The position numbers and the translations under genes were made by a program. Under the pieces are notes generated by a model that saw only the letters and a program-made list of their open reading frames with translations, was not told the DNA's origin and did no database searches. 64,000 bases of DNA, taken from the NCBI GenBank assembly GCA_002224055.1, contig AZLU01000166.1, positions 28,613-92,612 on the forward strand, written 5' to 3'. The stretch is from Pezizomycotina sp. ARF18 (Eukaryota > Ascomycota). Shown here one piece after another: positions 47,102 through 59,352 of this stretch. The number at the start of each line of letters is the position of its first letter. Position 1 is the stretch's first letter.

Positions 47102-49561
47102 TACGCGGATAGCATCTTGTATGATAAGCACCATTCCTAATATCTCAGTAAGGTATCCGACACTTCGTCGGTGTTTTCTCACTTTACAGACAAGGCTGGC
47201 GAACTCGACTCTTCCTCCGCTGATATATACCTCTTACTCTAATCTACTACGTCGTCATATTCGGACCGCTCCTACGCGTGCCATGAGATTTTCGAGCGGG
47301 ATAGTATATCCATATGGCAGCAACGTGTCTGCGGAAGTTATGGACTGGAATCGTTAAAGGTGGCTTCCTCGTCGAAAAGTGCACGGACCTCACTAATATC
47401 GCGCGAATCTCGCGAATAACCATGCGCCAAGTCGCGAAGCTTACTAGCTTACTGGTTTAGCTCATGGAGGGTGGGGCGAAATCGAGAACCCGGAATTTAC
47501 CCCCCACGTCGACGTGAAGATTTGTCTTCTTTCGCGCGGCGAACCTTTTTCTCGCGCGCACTACCTTCTGGGCCCCATGTCAACGCGAATGTACTAGCTA
47601 GACGATCGAACTATTGCAAACTCAGCGCAAGGATTAGGGGTTATTCGCATTTGCCACTGGCTTTGCATAGCTTACTCTACCTCCTCAACCTCTTTCCTTC
47701 CTTCATGTGATTTTGTAGAAACATCTTTCATATGGTCTTTAGTTCCGAGGATTCCCCTTAGCAGTGTCTTTGTCAAATGTTGCTTAAACTTAACAATCAT
47801 CTGGCGCAAATCCACGTAGAGATTTTTACTTGCAGCGAGAAGTGTAACAATGGCAAACTCTGAAAATAGGAATCTGCTGAACATACTAGCAGAGCGTGGA
47901 CCAACGTGAGGCGCGCTCGATTCCATGATGATTATAATGGAACAATTGGTGAAACCCTCCGAAACTCTTCAAAGTGTATCTCCGGAAAGGCTTTCTGAGG
48001 AACCAAGAGCTACAAGGTTGTCCCTCTTAAGAACCTTTCAGATATCTCAGAACTAATCCTAAGGATAGTTGTATACGGCGAAATCGTATACCCATGTCGC
48101 TATTTATATTATTAATATGTTATTATTATTATTATTATTTTTGGATATATTAGGACCGGAACTACTTTCCTTGAAGGTGACGGCGCGATAGGGAAGAGGA
48201 AAACCCTTAAAGGCTACCACTCTCATGCTCGAGGTTTCTCGCCTTCACTCGCTTCGGGCCTGCGTTCTATTCGTTGACGTCACGCCCACACCATCTCTTG
48301 CATGTTGCACTTCTGAGCAGATAGCCTATTTAGTTCTTCGAAGCTTGAAAAAATTGTGATGTCCCGCTTTGATTGGTTCTCCTCATCGTCCCTTCCCTAC
48401 TTCACCTTTTCCTCATGCCTGTTACGCTACATATCCTTTTCTTTGCGGTGTCTAAAAGACAGGAAAAAGAAATTAAAAGAATTTTTTTCTTTTTTGCTGC
48501 AGCTTCCGCGCGAAGCTCCGCAGAGCTTACCGTTCCAGTATCTTCGCATCCGCAGACGGGTGCGCGCCCACCCTCAGCTAGTACATAGGAGATCGCATTG
48601 ATTAATGCCCCCCTCCCGAGGTTTTTACATTCTAGTAAAATACCGAGAGTGCCGATGGCTTCGTACAAGGCTTTACAGAATTATGCTCGTAGTGGTGTAT
48701 ACATATATAATACCAACGAAATTCCCGGACGCTTTCAGCTATGGAAAGTTCGGGATACACGTGGAGATCGAGGAGGGTTAAGTAAGTATTTCTTCTTTCC
48801 TTTATCTTTCTCCGCGGGACCTTTGTACGAATTGAGGGCCTCAAAAAATCAATTTAAGTCGCTACGGTTCAAGGTTACCAGAAGATACCAGCACTCTGGG
48901 ATATCGGTATACCCGCCCCTTCCGTTGCCATTTTTTCTTCACCTGAGTCCATTTTTCTCCCTGTAGTTTTTTTCTAGCTTTGCTCAATATGCTTCTAGAA
49001 CCGTGTTAAAAACATAAGCGTTGAGAAAAACCGCTACATCGTCTGTTGATCAAGAGAATATCTAGATTCGTTGCACAGTTATTGAATTAGTACGATTGCG
49101 ATCGGAATCTACACTCGCGATATTTTTTGAGCTGATAGAAAAAAAACGGAGGTTTTGCAGCGCCGCCGGCTCCCGCAGCAGTTCAAGAGTCCGCATCCTA
49201 CTCATTGCATTGTCTCTTGCCCATCTACAGCACTTCTTGCTGCTACTATTTTACGAATCCAAGCTTGTGTTCTCCAACACTATTTCTTTTCTTTTACTCT
49301 TTCTTTTTTTCTTGTATTTGTTACGGAGAGTAAATTATAGCGAAACAAAAGGAGGGGGAACGGATCCTCCGGAGCTCGAGTCTACTTGGTCTAGGGGCTT
49401 TCCAATGCTAGCAGTAGCGGTTCTGCTGCCAATGGTTATCTATCCGACCACTCGACTGCTAATTAAGTCCCATCGTAAATCAGATCTTGGGCGTTGCCGG
49501 GTTGAGCTCGCTAGAGGGGGCAACCAGGCGGGCTCTTGTGTCCAGTGGCAGAACTTGAACC
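47102..49561. other. Gene-free region with one small unassigned ORF
   Basis: About 2.5 kb. A minus frame from an ATG at 47926 to 47672 (84 codons) reads as a plausible but unrecognised small protein. A (TTA)n microsatellite lies at 48118-48138. The remainder holds no gene-like frame; the last part before 49561 should be the promoter of the next gene. Confidence 0.5.
48118..48138. repeat. (TTA)n trinucleotide microsatellite
   Basis: About seven perfect TTA/ATT units in AT-rich intergenic DNA. Confidence 0.8.
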
Positions 49562-51463
49562 ATGTCCCAGCCACTTGAACCACTGGCAAATCTTACAGCG
49601 GCAATTCAAAATGACGGGAATTTTGCGGACGACAACATCAGCAGCCGCTGTACCGTATGGCGCTGCCACAGATGTAAACGTAAACGACAGGCATGCACGT
49701 ATAACGGCAGGAAACTGAAAAATCGGGAAGAATGGTACGCCCTACCGCAGCAGCATAAGAAATGCGATAAATGCAGAGAAGCTTGTGACAACCCACCTAG
49801 AAGAGGCGACGATTTTGTATCAATTTGCCAGGAGCATCCTCCGAGCGGGGTGAATATAAAGCAAACCCGGGTGCTAGGGTCCCAGTCAACCAGCAGCCAC
49901 CACAGCAGCAGCAGCAGAGCCAAGGGCCTGTATATAACGCTTACTTGGCGCAACCGCTTTACCATGGTCAATCGAACGGTGCTATTGTTCCACCAGCTCC
50001 GCCGCAAGCCGGATTCAGTATCGATGCTACTCAGAATGCGGCCAATACGATTTACCCGCTCCTCCCGAACAATTCTTATCTAGGCAACTCGTATGGAGTA
50101 TACATACCGCAAACACCCACTGCCCAACCACGCGGCTTCGGAAATGATTTCGTCCCGTTTCCTCTGAACAATAGCCATATCTACGAAGGGACCCCTGGAT
50201 TCAGTAGTCCCCTTCGTGGTGAGGGTCTTTTTCAGCCCTCCCAGCAAAATCTCGTGGCGCAAATAAATACACATGGACAATATGGAAATTCAGGCGCTGC
50301 GGCTCTGGGACATAATTTCTTCGCGGCGGGATCGAAGACTGACCCCCTTCAATCGCAGACGCCTATTATTGCCCAAGGAAAGCCGAACCCCCGAACCTCC
50401 GTACCGTTTACCGCCGTCTCTGCCATGGGCACGCCTGTCAAAATTCCCGATTCCCCCTTCGGGCCGGGAAACGGCCGCGCGAAGTCTCTTCGGACTCTTC
50501 GGACTCCGCGCGGCAGGATTCCCTAAGCCACGAAATCGAGCGTTTCCAGGAATCATTTCTGCAGCTCACGCCGCAACTGGAGTTACTGCAACAACAACCC
50601 GGCAAGAAGAAAGCTCACGTTCAGCGACATATTCGAATACTCCGCAGCATCTCCGATATGATTGATGGCTACGGTGTATTCATGAGCGGCGACACCAATT
50701 CGGACAGACAGAACAGATATAAATTAATGCGCCGAGGGCGCCGCCGGATGGTGAGGTCTTCACACCAAATCGCCGAAACGCATGTCGAGTTCCTGGATAA
50801 TTATGTCGAGAAATACGAACGACATGACGAGGAGCAACTGGAAAACGTCCAGTCAGTCCACCGACAAGAGAAGCAGGGTAATCCGGCATCAAGGCATGCC
50901 CGGGAGAACACAGGATCTGCAAGTCATCAACGCCGAAGCCCAGAGAAGCAGACGCTGGCTAAACCAAGGGGAAGGGAAAGGCCTGAGATCGGAAATGGAA
51001 GCAACCTCGGGCTAAATTCCCCACCGCGCCATAGAGGAGAGAAAACACTTCACAGAGTTATTCTAAAATCTTGCAAGGAGGATTTTGACCGGATGACGCG
51101 TGAGATGATGCATGATGGACGGTGGAGCGATCAGGTGGAACGGGAAGACGACCGCGGAGACACACCCCTAGGTATCGCTGCCAGATTAAATCTCACGGAC
51201 TACATCTGGGATCTCATACAGATTTTCGGTGCACTCGCAGATGGCGCCGAGGATTCGAAGTCGACCCCGTTGTACCAAGCGGTAAAGCACGGCTGCGTCG
51301 AAGCCACCGTTGCTCTTGTCGAGAAGCACGGGCCGACAAGCACAAAATAGGTCGATCTGATGGGGAGTCTGCGTATTCCCTTGCGAAGCGGCGTCGTGAT
51401 ATAAACTCTGATATCAAGAGTGTACTGGGTTGCCCAGTCGAGACAGCCTATGGTAACTCTTAA
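49562..51463 (+). CDS. Cys-rich N-terminus, Gln/Asn-rich middle, C-terminal ankyrin repeats, frame-broken
   Basis: The ATG at 49562 opens a protein whose first ~90 residues carry CTVWRCHRCKRKRQACTYNG and, further on, HKKCDKCREACDNP: two paired-Cys groups spaced like a zinc-binding module. One frame change near 49850 leads to a long low-complexity Gln/Asn/Pro/Gly-rich region (NQQPPQQQQQSQGPVYNAYL). Another at the stop near 50526 leads into FQESFLQLTPQLELLQQQPG and a charged, helical stretch (AETHVEFLDNYVEKYERHDE). The C-terminus has ankyrin repeats, REDDRGDTPLGIAARLNLTD and STPLYQAVKHGCVEATVALV, then a third part (DGESAYSLAKRRRDINSDIK) in the next frame to the stop at 51461-51463. The combination suggests a nuclear or RNA-linked regulator; this is inference. 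I do not recognise the N-terminal module as a named family. Confidence 0.58.
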
Positions 51464-53199
51464 AGTCCATTACAATCCAGCGGCGTGGTCTGGATCCCAA
51501 TTATTGATCACGAAAACTGGCTTAAGTTTGTATAATGTACTGATATACTTACCTCAAGACTGGAAAACTTGTATTTGCGCACCATCTTATCTTCTAAAAG
51601 TACATTGTCTTTGTTTATTGTGTTTTTATGATTCCTCTGTCGCATCGTATTTCCAGCAAGCATGTGAGTTTGAACTAGATTGCGGTCGCAGGCCAGATAC
51701 CATATCCGTTAGCAAATATACGTTACTCATGAGTCCACGACAATCATGTTATATAGAAAAGTTACATTCGTGTGGTTACATTCGCGTTTGCCTAGACTGA
51801 CAAGTTTATATTCCCATTTTCGCCACGTTCTTTTTATACCAGAATATAGTTCCTGCTAGATAGTTCTTGTATTCGGCTTCAAGATTATTTTATAGAACAA
51901 AATAGTGCTCCAATTATTGACAAAGCCTTTGTTGAAGTTCGACCTGGAGCGCCTCATATAGTACTGTCCAACGTCTTACTGAATACCAATAAAAAAATAG
52001 CCATTTCCCGTTACTTGCACCCCCCCCCCCCCCAAGGGCTTTCTGCTAGTAACCATACGTAACGATAATGAGGCGGGTTTGGATATATAAAGGAGATGTG
52101 CAAAAACATACGGAGGAACATCTTTGGACCTGCAGAATAATTTCAGCTGGAAGAAACTTTGGCGTGTGAAAAAAGGTTACAAAAGTTACGTGAAAAGCTT
52201 TCATTCTTGGAATCAAAAATTAACTAATAAAAATAGTCAACGGAACTTTTTAGGCACTGGAATCTACGCTTGGAATGCAATGTAGGATAAATTTAATTAT
52301 CGAAAAGTATTTTGAATTTTAATAATAAGTACCTTGTCTAGTTCATTAACCCCAGATTTTTCGTTGAAAATCGATCATTGTGAATACCTGATGATCAAAT
52401 ACACTTCTCGTGCCACCGATTTTGTACGTGGTAGAAGCCTGAGTAATGCAGTCATGTATAATACACCAAGCCAACAGCTTATATTTGTCGCAAAGAGGAA
52501 ATCTCTACATGTAGGTCTCAGTTATAAGGAACATACTTTGTACAGAGAAGTAGACCTTTGATATTCAAGGTTTCTCTATTTAATATCGTCAAAAATTGCT
52601 CGAGCATAATCGTCACAAACACTATATGGGTTCAACCTGTTTATTGGAGCGACAAATGCGGGTCGCGGGCTAATCACATTGGAAGAATATACGCAAAATG
52701 TAAAAACGTAGTTATAGGCTAGATTCAGAGAGTTCTCCACATATTCTTCGAGTCTGGAAATAATGTTAACGAGTTGAAGCGCGCCTCCAATGCAAGCACA
52801 AACGGAAAATAGTATAGGTATATATAGAAATATGCAATCGACAACTTAACTCGGGAGCCTCGTTTTCAAGTTCGCGTCCTCGGAGCGGCGCACAGTCCAT
52901 ATTATGATTTGGGTGAAGATTATCTTTCAACGCTACTGAGAAGAGCTGAAAGAGGCAAAAACCAAAGATAGAGAAACTGTAAGCTCACAACAAAGGAAAT
53001 GAAAGGGTAAGTGAGTGACCGAGTGAGGAGTGAATGACTGGATGACTGAAGCAATGAGTTAATTAATGAAAGGCTTGAATGAGGGTTGGCCACAACATAG
53101 GAAAAACACGGATGAAGAGAGGAAGAGGAAATCATGTAGGGAGGGGCACAGGCTTGATACATCTATGCTTTCCTAGTGGTGGGGATCTCCCCTAGTCTG
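51464..53199. other. Gene-free region with C14 tract
   Basis: About 1.7 kb of AT-rich sequence with a 14-base C run at 52020-52033. A loose, GTGA/ATGA-rich stretch lies at 53010-53100, just past the end of the NLR-derived piece. No protein frame is convincing. Confidence 0.5.
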
Positions 53200-54235
53200 C
53201 TAGAGCGTATTATCTAGAATCAAGACTCCAATATCTCGATGGCTGTGCTCGAAAGCTACCTCACAAGCCATATCCTGCGCGTCCTCTTCCACCTTACAAT
53301 CGCCTAGAATCTTCTTCGCCATACTGTGCAGCCCGAATCTCGCGGCGAAAAGCAACGGTTCTCTTAATTCCTGTTTCTGGATAGTAGTTTTAGTGATCTT
53401 CGAGTACTTCTGGGCCCACTCATCGAATGCTTCGGGGTTTAATCTTATTAGCTCCGTTATAAAATCTGCCGATCTGCCGCGCGCTTCTGCTCGCGCGTGT
53501 GAGTGATGCAATGTTCAACGAAATATCTCGCAATACACCGCCTGGGTTCTACCGCGCTATTAAGGTCCTCGCCGATATTCGCACGACATATATAACTCCA
53601 CGACATTTTGGACATATACTGGTGAGCGTCGCCTTCCGAAACACTGTAGAGCGACTTTCCGCTCGTAATATACTCCTTGACTGCCGAATTGATAAACTGT
53701 ATTCCATTATCGTCGCCTAAAACGACCAGCCCTCCGGTTGCTTTTAAGATTGATTGCTTAAGACTCCTCGTAGCCTGGCAATCATCGCTATCGGCCTTGG
53801 TGAGCGGGCCAACCTTCAGTTTTATCGCCTCGAAAAGCTGCCGGCCGTTGATTTTCTCTTCCCCGCTATAACGCAGGAAAAGACGCCTTGAGTGATATCG
53901 AGCATCTCTCGCGGGACTTTTTTCAGCCTACTTTTCGCGATTGTTTCCCAATCCCCCGTGGTTAACGGCGCTGCTGATTCTTGGTGTAATACCACATCTG
54001 ATTTAAAATCGAAAACCTGCTCCTGTGCGCACAGCGACGTTGAGCTAATATGCAAATACCCCGCCCGAGTTCTAACCCGGGGTCTTCGAGGTGCGCTGCA
54101 TCATAAGCAGCTCTTTCATGCAGGCCAGAGTCCAATATCAAGGGTCTTGAGGAGCACGTAGTCTCCCGAGAGACCCGCAATGCGGTAATTTCTTCTCCAT
54201 GAGACTCAAAACTGGCTTGTCTCCTCGGGTGGAGA
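53200..54235 (-). pseudogene. NLR-derived winged-helix and start of repeat region, fragment
   Basis: Reading from 54235 leftwards, SAAPLTTGDWETIAKSRLKK then VPREMLDITQGVFSCVIAGK match the 'xPLTxxEL' winged-helix region after NACHT in fungal NLR-like proteins. A second frame holds GGLVVLGDDNGIQFINSAVK with EYITSGKSLYSVSEG, the conserved 'GxLVxxDxxxxVxFIHxSxKEYL' segment. The next frame has FITELIRLNPEAFDEWAQKY and LREPLLFAARFGLHSMAKKI, the linker and first ankyrin-like unit, ending at a stop at 53200. No NACHT Walker motifs were recognised upstream. Frame changes near 53850 and 53510. It is either a truncated sensor gene or debris of one. Confidence 0.55.
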
Positions 54236-57206
54236 ATTATTTTGCTCATCAACACAGCTTTTGCTTTTTGTGCTCGTCGTATTCTCTGCTTTCATGGTGG
54301 GAGCAAAATTTCAGTATAAACTCGTTAATTCGGCTAGAAAACGCGGGTTTAAGGCACTGCAAAAGATTTCTACGCAGTGGAGGGAAATGGCCGTAAAATC
54401 ATGCCCTCTATAATCACCCAACGAAATATATGAAAATTTACAAATAAACTACATTCAATAACGTTCTTCCTAAAACCCCTGCGCGTGATTCTAGGGCACC
54501 ACTCAGGCTCAGAAATTTTTGAGGGGAGAAGAAGTGACACAGTAGATTTTACATGCCAAATAACAAAGTGCGAAAGCTGTAAACTCGGAGCGTTTTCAAT
54601 ATGGAATGTACCTGTTCGATATTTCGTGAAACTCCAGTCGGGAGAAATCTCCTCGGAGCGTTATAAGGTCGGATTGTAGTATTGGTACATTGCGCATGTA
54701 CCAGGATTCCTCTGAATTCGACAGAAGCTGCTCGGTGAAGCTATTCGTGCAGGCAAAAGGAAGCGTTTCACGCGACGGTTATTATACATAATCATAAGTA
54801 CTCAAACAATGGCACACTGTGGGAACTTACTGGAGCATCTGGACGGTTTGACGGCACCATAGCACGCTCTCGCTACGTAGACTGAAAGTAATTTGGGTGA
54901 GGATTGCAAAATGATATCAAGGATGTATATTCTGGTAAAATTTTAAACATGTGGAAGGCTAAGGTTGATAGGAGCGTCTGAACGTTTGCGTACATGGAAA
55001 TCACTTCGACTGTTGATCGAACTCGACCTGATAATTCCAAATACTTAGAAGTGGGACGCTGGTCGTTATATAGAGTAGTTCACCAGGCCTGGAGGGTCCC
55101 TGTGGTCCTCCAGGGCCTCTCGCCGGAGTCATTGGGGCCCCGAAGCACTCTCGGCGTTCCCGGAGCTTCCATGCTGTCAGTGAAGTGATCTCGATAGTAA
55201 TTTCGAGTAATAAAATGTAATTAGGTGAATCATATTATAGCAACGCTTCATCGGTAGATGCCGCTTGTGGCTGTCGGAATAGAATTTGCAGTGTCGCAAA
55301 AAGACCCCGAGTTCCTCGGTTTTGCAGCCTTGTCTGAAGTCTGAATTGCTTTGTAACTTTGCAACTTTTCTCCGCAAGCATTATCAAAGTATTGAAGATC
55401 AAAGTATTGAAGTCATGAGGACGAGCGAATGAGAGCGAGACGGCTGTCGGTTATCCGCAGGAAAGTGTGAAATGGCTGTTTCCTGTTTAGGAAAATTGAC
55501 TTTTGGAAAACCCCTTCTTTACGAACCCCAGAGCCTTATAGCCGGAGCTATTCCAATTTTGAACTTTTGACTTTCGCGCGAAGGGTCGGATGATTTATTG
55601 GTAGAACCTAAGAGAAATTGAAAGTCCAAATGTTGTGTCATAGATCAGTCTATTTCTAATTTTCCGAAGGATTGGCTTTTCGTATTTCATTTTCTGCTTG
55701 CTAGACTTCTGCAAAACGAGGCTGCAGCGCTCAGCTCAAGCGAGTGGAGGAATGCCAATAATATTCGGAGATTGAGGCTCAAATACAGCCTGATCACCCT
55801 CGAGCTACTCAATGAGGGGCAGTAGAGTGAAGCAATTTTAGCGAGATATGGCCTTAATGACTCTCTGCGCTTATACGTGTCCCTTGAAGGCTTGCGGACT
55901 AATCCTCACGAAGCAATGCTCTCTTGCATATGTAGCTCTATAGTCATGCGAATCCTCCGGCGATAATGAACTTGTCTGTTTAAATTTCTGCATCTACTTT
56001 GTTGTGAAGTTTCGCTCACGGCAAAGTATACGTGGAAGTTAATACAAACTCGGTACTACATAGAAATATAGACAATTCAAATGCGAACAATACAACTCAT
56101 TTTCAATATAGTGATACATATATAGTGAGTCTACTCCATATTTATTTTTCGTCAAGGGTATGTAATTTTAACTCATAACTTGGGTTATATTCAGTGCTGA
56201 GTGCATCCTTTTATTCGGCCGATGGATTATTATCTCTAGTTTGGGGATTAACGTGAAGAGTCTCATGTGCGTCTGACTTCTCTCTCTTCTCCTTTAGGGT
56301 ACTTCTTTCGGATACTTCTTTCTCTCTGCTACAAAGTGGAGACTGGTATACTATAGAGGATAGATGCGTGACGGATATAACAAACAGGCCATTGCGTTTC
56401 ATTGGCGTTGGCGATATAATTGCAAGCATCTATTGTAATGCGGATACTAAGCTGATTGCTAATATCACGATAGAGGGAGACTACTCTGACGTTAGGTTAC
56501 GCGTGAGTACTCCGTGTAGGTTCAAACCTTTCAAATGATATGTGTGAGCAAAAGGATTTTATGAGCATGAGGATTAAAATACACAAGTTCTAGGCACGTC
56601 TGCCTTTAAACACATAAGAATATAGCTAGCTGTGACTGCTATTGCTAATAGCAGGAAGGATAGTCAAGTTCTTTGTTGAGGGCTCAAAACCTAAGGTTTT
56701 GGTCAGATGCAGCGACATCGCGGGAATTTGCATGGCGATTGCCAAGGAGAACAAGCGTTATACGCCAACACTCCGTTGATCAAGTCTCCACAGTTTATCT
56801 GGATCGACCTCGTATCGTAGCTTGGTGATTTACATTCTGGGGCTCTGGTATTCGGGTGAAGACACAAGATCGTGAGAATCAATGTAATGATCCTGATAGA
56901 GTGCCTAAAAAAAAAAAAAAAAAAAAAAAAAACAAGACAAAAATATAAAGAAAACACGATAGGCAAAAGGGAAAAATCTCGAGATTCTCTTCAATGAAAA
57001 TACGGTGGCAATAGGTTTCGACAGTACGTTGCTGTTCACGCTGTAATTTCTAATGCGATCGGTAACAGCATTTCATACTGAGACTGTCTGTACCTTGATC
57101 ATGTATGCATACCTCAGTGAATTCGAAGGATTCAAGTTTCTGACCGGTAGCATTCTAAGGAGTTTCATTAAATTTAGCGACGCGCAGATATCTTCTTTCG
57201 ACATTC
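54236..57206. other. Long gene-free region
   Basis: About 3 kb, AT-rich, without a recognisable gene. A small hairpin (CCTGGAGG at 55088-55095 pairing with CCTCCAGG at 55107-55114) and A26 at 56907-56932 are the only notable simple features. Confidence 0.5.
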
Positions 57207-58211
57207 CTACTTGTATCTTCCCTTTTCAGTCCGATCGTCCACCACACATTCGCCAGGGGCGCATAGTACGCCTCTTTCCCACTCCTCCACGCCAATGTTT
57301 CTTCTTATGCATACCCGCACTCCTCGCCAGCGCCGTATCTCCTTCGGTAATCGCGTCCGCATAGCGCCAATCAACCCGTCAAAGACAACCACAAACGGAA
57401 TTACCGGAACCATGTACGTGAATAACAGCCTAGACCACAGCGGCGTCTTCATACGATCGTAGTGTAGCGGCGTAAGAAGTAATAGCAAGGAAAAGGTGAG
57501 AAGAATCATGGCAACGGATGATCAGCAGCGGGACTGTAATTCGAAAATTCTATAGTTGAAATGAAAAAATAGAAGCAAAAGAAATGAGCTTTATAGAGGT
57601 TTGTAAAGGGGAAACAGCTGTACTTACGCAACGCCGTCAGATTTGTCTATGGCATCCTTCAGCACCGCTATCGCTCCTTCATCGTCAAAATGGTGAAATG
57701 CCGGAAAGAAAGTCCTAAAAACTTCGTACCCTCTCTTCTCTCAGTAGCAACCTCCGGCGCATCTGTCGTGTCTACGCTCTCGCTCACGTGCGTAACCCTT
57801 CCCTCGCTCTTCTTGTCAAGCTCTACCCGGCTGTCGATATTCGGGTTTAAGTCCGTAACAAAGAACTTTGGCGACTTCTGTTCTAATATAGTAAAATTCT
57901 TCTCGATGAGGCGGTCAATTTCCCCGATCGGCCCGCCGGCGCCGGAACAAAAGTCGACGAAAGTCTATGAAGATACAGGAAGAGGCAGGGCGTGACTAAG
58001 GATGCCGGCAACGGCGGAGGCGCCGGAATTGAAGCGGCCGCTGCCTTGGTGAGCTGGTAGCCACCAGAGGAAGAAAGGGTGCTCTGTATGTGTTTGCGGA
58101 AGAACTGTGGGAACCTATACAACGATTAGTCTTTACTCTTCCGTGGAGGAGACGAGGCTTTGAGTGTTTATCATGGTTGATCGTTGATTTCGAAAGCCTC
58201 GGATAGCTCAT
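57207..58211 (-). CDS. SAM-methyltransferase-like protein with C-terminal membrane segment, frame-broken
   Basis: The ATG at 58211 begins MSYPRLS, and EINDQP follows in the next frame, matching the 'YPRLxxFEINDQPWFP' start of a Pezizomycotina family. A later frame gives PQFFRKHIQSTLSS, then FVDFCSGAGGPIGEIDRLIE (a SAM-binding glycine loop), FFVTDLNPNID, RVTHVSESVDTTDAPEVA and an 'AFHHFDDEGAIAVLKDAIDK' segment. After an intron (donor at 57622-57627, acceptor near 57540), the hydrophobic LLTFSLLLLLTPLHYD and SRLLFTYMVPVIPFVVVFDG LIGAMRTR stretch forms the usual membrane-associated C-terminus. Frame changes near 58180, 57960 and 57730. The frame running to 57207 is probably off the true C-terminal frame. 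Substrate unknown; probably a membrane-attached methyltransferase-like protein. Confidence 0.6.
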
Positions 58212-59352
58212 TTTCAAACTTGCTACTAGTATGATAGCGGATTTGCAGTCTTTGACGATTTCGAGCCTGATTTGTGACCGACTGTGTATATAAATGTTGA
58301 CGATCGCGCTATTTATTGTCTTTTTGTTGAGATAGATAGTAAAGAGTAGAGGAAAGGGTTGTTGAGTGGCTTTTTTCATGATGATAGACGTCATCGTAAC
58401 ACGACACGCGCGAAGAAATTGGCAGTACGCAACGTGTTAGGGATGTCTAGCCCTTCATTGGCAGGCACGTCAGGCACTGCATCCACCCACGGAACAAGCT
58501 CACCCACCAGGAGGTAGCGGTATATTTATAGTTATAGAACACCAATTTTCGCTTAGCAAACCCTACTAAAAACGGTCTTTTTTAACCGTACCTCTGCCCG
58601 ACCTCGAAGACTAAGATAAATTATATATATTTTGTGAGATTATAGTATCGTTAGTTTATTATATATAGTATTGTATATTCCATTAGTTAAAATAGTTAGT
58701 TTTATATTAAATCTATAGATTATATTTTATTCTATGCTATTAAGATTTTATAGCTTTGCGCTAGTAGAAAGAACTGTAGGACCTGTGCAAATACTGTCTA
58801 CCTTAAGCAGTCACTTCTTTCGTTTCCTAAGGTCATAAACTAACAAACATCCAAGGCTAATAAATTTAAGGTAATATATTCTGAAATTTTTCTACGAGAT
58901 ATGTACGTGGTTTACTCGCTTGATCCATTCGCATGCCAGTGGCTTTCCCCGCTTTTATCTAAACTCCCTGGCCGTTCAGCTCTCAATACGAAAATCAAAG
59001 AGTTCATGTCCATCGCTCCGGCCGGTTTAAATGAAAAACCTCTTATTTTCTCTCTTTTTCGGGCCTTTGCATATTCCGGTGGTGTTATAAAATGACGCCC
59101 CATCTCACAAATGGCTTCTTTGAAGCATCAATAAGTTCTATACCGCCGGGATTATTCAGAGAAGCAAAGGCTTTGAAAGAATGTCTTTTACTTCAAGCGA
59201 GTAATCATACTGTAGAACGCTTTCAAGGTACGCTCCATTTCCCCGCTGGTCTTTGAGCCTCTGATTCTGCTGGAAATCCCGAGTCTCTTGTGCGAACTAT
59301 GGTCATATTTAAGGGACTCGGCTAGTGCTCGCTCATCAGTATTTAACTAGCC
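58212..59352. other. Intergenic, includes strongly AT-rich stretch (58520-58890)
   Basis: Upstream side of the methyltransferase-like gene, then an A/T-dominated stretch with frequent TATA/TTAG words (58520-58890) resembling the island at 42.6-42.9 kb, then ordinary intergenic DNA. Confidence 0.5.

Noticed and set aside
47672-47926. 84-codon minus ORF as a real small gene
   Set aside because: It has an ATG but no recognisable domain, intron or signal peptide; kept only as a note in the intergenic entry.
53010-53100. GTGA/ATGA-rich stretch as a tandem repeat array
   Set aside because: Units are too irregular in length and sequence to define a period.
55088-55114. CCTGGAGG...CCTCCAGG hairpin as a terminator or structured RNA
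   Set aside because: An 8-bp stem alone is expected by chance in this length, and no adjacent gene ends there.
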